Shown here one piece after another: positions 5,252 through 5,532 of a stretch of 5,532 nt of DNA. Made by a program: the position numbers and the translations under genes. Position 1 is the first letter of the stretch. Every line of letters starts with the position of its first letter. The stretch comes from Kiritimatiellia bacterium (GTDB lineage Bacteria > Verrucomicrobiota > Kiritimatiellia > RFP12 > UBA1067), in assembly GCA_017547265.1 (NCBI GenBank), contig JAFYQC010000034.1, forward strand, positions 1-5,532, read 5' to 3'. The notes under the pieces were generated by a model that searched no databases, was not told where the DNA came from, and saw only the letters and a list, made by a program, of their open reading frames with translations.

Positions 5252-5532
5252 ATGAACAAGTTCCTTTTTTCGACGTTTGCCGTTGTCGCTTGCTTGGCCG
5301 CCCTGGCCGAGCCGTGCGTGCTGGAAAAGGGCTATAAGCCGCCTGCCAAGCAGGCAGACGACGAGGTGGTGTCGTTGCTCGGTGAGCTTTCGTCGGACAA
5401 GGCCGCGGAGCCGCAAGCTGCCGAGACTGCCGCCGGCAAGATGCCGGCTCCCCCAGTCACGGCTGCTCCCCCAGTCACGGCTGCTCCCTCAGACACGGCT
5501 GCAGATACCCCAGTCACGGAGACTGTAACTGG
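5252..5532 (+). CDS. Secreted Ala/Pro/Thr-repeat protein of unknown function (3' end missing)
   Basis: The frame opens at ATG 5252, 4 bases after the permease stop, with AAGG at 5241-5244 (spacing 7), and is still open at the right edge; 93 full codons are visible. The N-terminus is a short signal peptide (basic MNK, then a hydrophobic stretch) with a likely signal peptidase I site after ALA19. An alternative lipoprotein reading uses Cys14 (VVAC), but the residues after it stay hydrophobic, so simple secretion fits better. After EPCVLEKGYKPP comes an acidic patch, then Ala/Pro/Thr-rich repeats (from residue 66). This probably forms a flexible linker before a domain outside the window. Its place behind the permease might suggest an envelope or transport-linked role, but that is inference. 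I do not recognise the family. Confidence 0.8.
   Translation, partial: MNKFLFSTFAVVACLAALAEPCVLEKGYKPPAKQADDEVVSLLGELSSDKAAEPQAAETAAGKMPAPPVTAAPPVTAAPSDTAADTPVTETVT
5447..5521 (+). repeat. 18-base tandem repeat coding for APPVTA units
   Basis: Two identical 18-base units, GCTCCCCCAGTCACGGCT (5447-5464 and 5465-5482), are followed by a third with two changes (5483-5500) and a degenerate 21-base fourth (5501-5521). Units are whole codons, so copy-number change would keep the frame. They encode an Ala/Pro/Thr spacer in the secreted protein. The repeat may continue past the right edge. Confidence 0.85.

Noticed and set aside
5277..5528. A plus-strand open frame at the right edge in a different frame from the secreted protein
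   Set aside because: Gives repetitive Leu/Pro/Arg/Ser sequence and has no ribosome site; the frame from 5252 has a Shine-Dalgarno, a signal peptide and a sensible repeat.
1..5532. CRISPR array, tRNA or rRNA genes, transposase
   Set aside because: No regularly spaced repeats with unique spacers, no recognisable tRNA or rRNA segment, and no transposase or integrase motif in any frame that I could read.

Overview
The window is a high-GC bacterial chromosome segment with five protein genes, all on the + strand and all compatible with housekeeping or cell-envelope functions. It also has two unusually structured non-coding stretches around a small zinc-ribbon gene. Promoters are of the sigma-70 type (TATAAT). 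Codon use favours G/C-ending codons, with many Leu CTT/CTC and Ser TCG. I cannot name the taxon from sequence alone. The overall style (GC-rich genes, large structured intergenic spacers, a perfect TATAAT immediately before a start codon) would suit a gut member of the Kiritimatiellota/Lentisphaerota side of the PVC group, but that is a weak guess.

Layout. Positions 1-1563 hold the 3' part of a tandem two-domain family-2 glycosyltransferase with C-terminal membrane helices, cut by the left edge. Positions 1564-2108 hold no credible gene. They contain a nested long-range stem-loop (1658-1749), several small hairpins, an intrinsic-terminator-like structure (1871-1914), the first copy of an imperfect inverted repeat (1901-1964), and a good sigma-70 promoter (1984-2013). 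Positions 2109-2447 encode a 112-residue zinc-ribbon plus single-membrane-helix protein of lower GC content. Its stop codon is followed 4 bases later by the second, inverted copy of the repeat (2452-2519). Positions 2520-2714 hold more hairpins and a 10-base direct repeat, and end in a short terminator-like hairpin whose T-run abuts an extended -10 promoter (2714-2722).

That promoter appears to drive a leaderless gene for a CaCA/YrbG-type cation exchanger (2730-3731). It is followed closely by cytidylate kinase (cmk, 3759-4430), an OppC/DppC-type ABC permease (4414-5247, overlapping cmk by 17 bases), and the start of a secreted Ala/Pro/Thr-repeat protein (5252 to the right edge). The spacings (27 bases, 17-base overlap, 4 bases) suggest one operon from 2730 onward. 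Functionally it mixes ion transport, pyrimidine nucleotide recycling and oligopeptide/dipeptide-type uptake, with no single obvious pathway.

No complete novel defence or mobile system is visible. The observation most worth following is the pair of inward-facing ~56-base inverted repeats (45 of 56 positions identical) that bracket the zinc-ribbon gene, together with the recurrent GGCGCG-plus-T-run terminator motif at three places. The leaderless terminator/promoter junction before the exchanger gene comes next.
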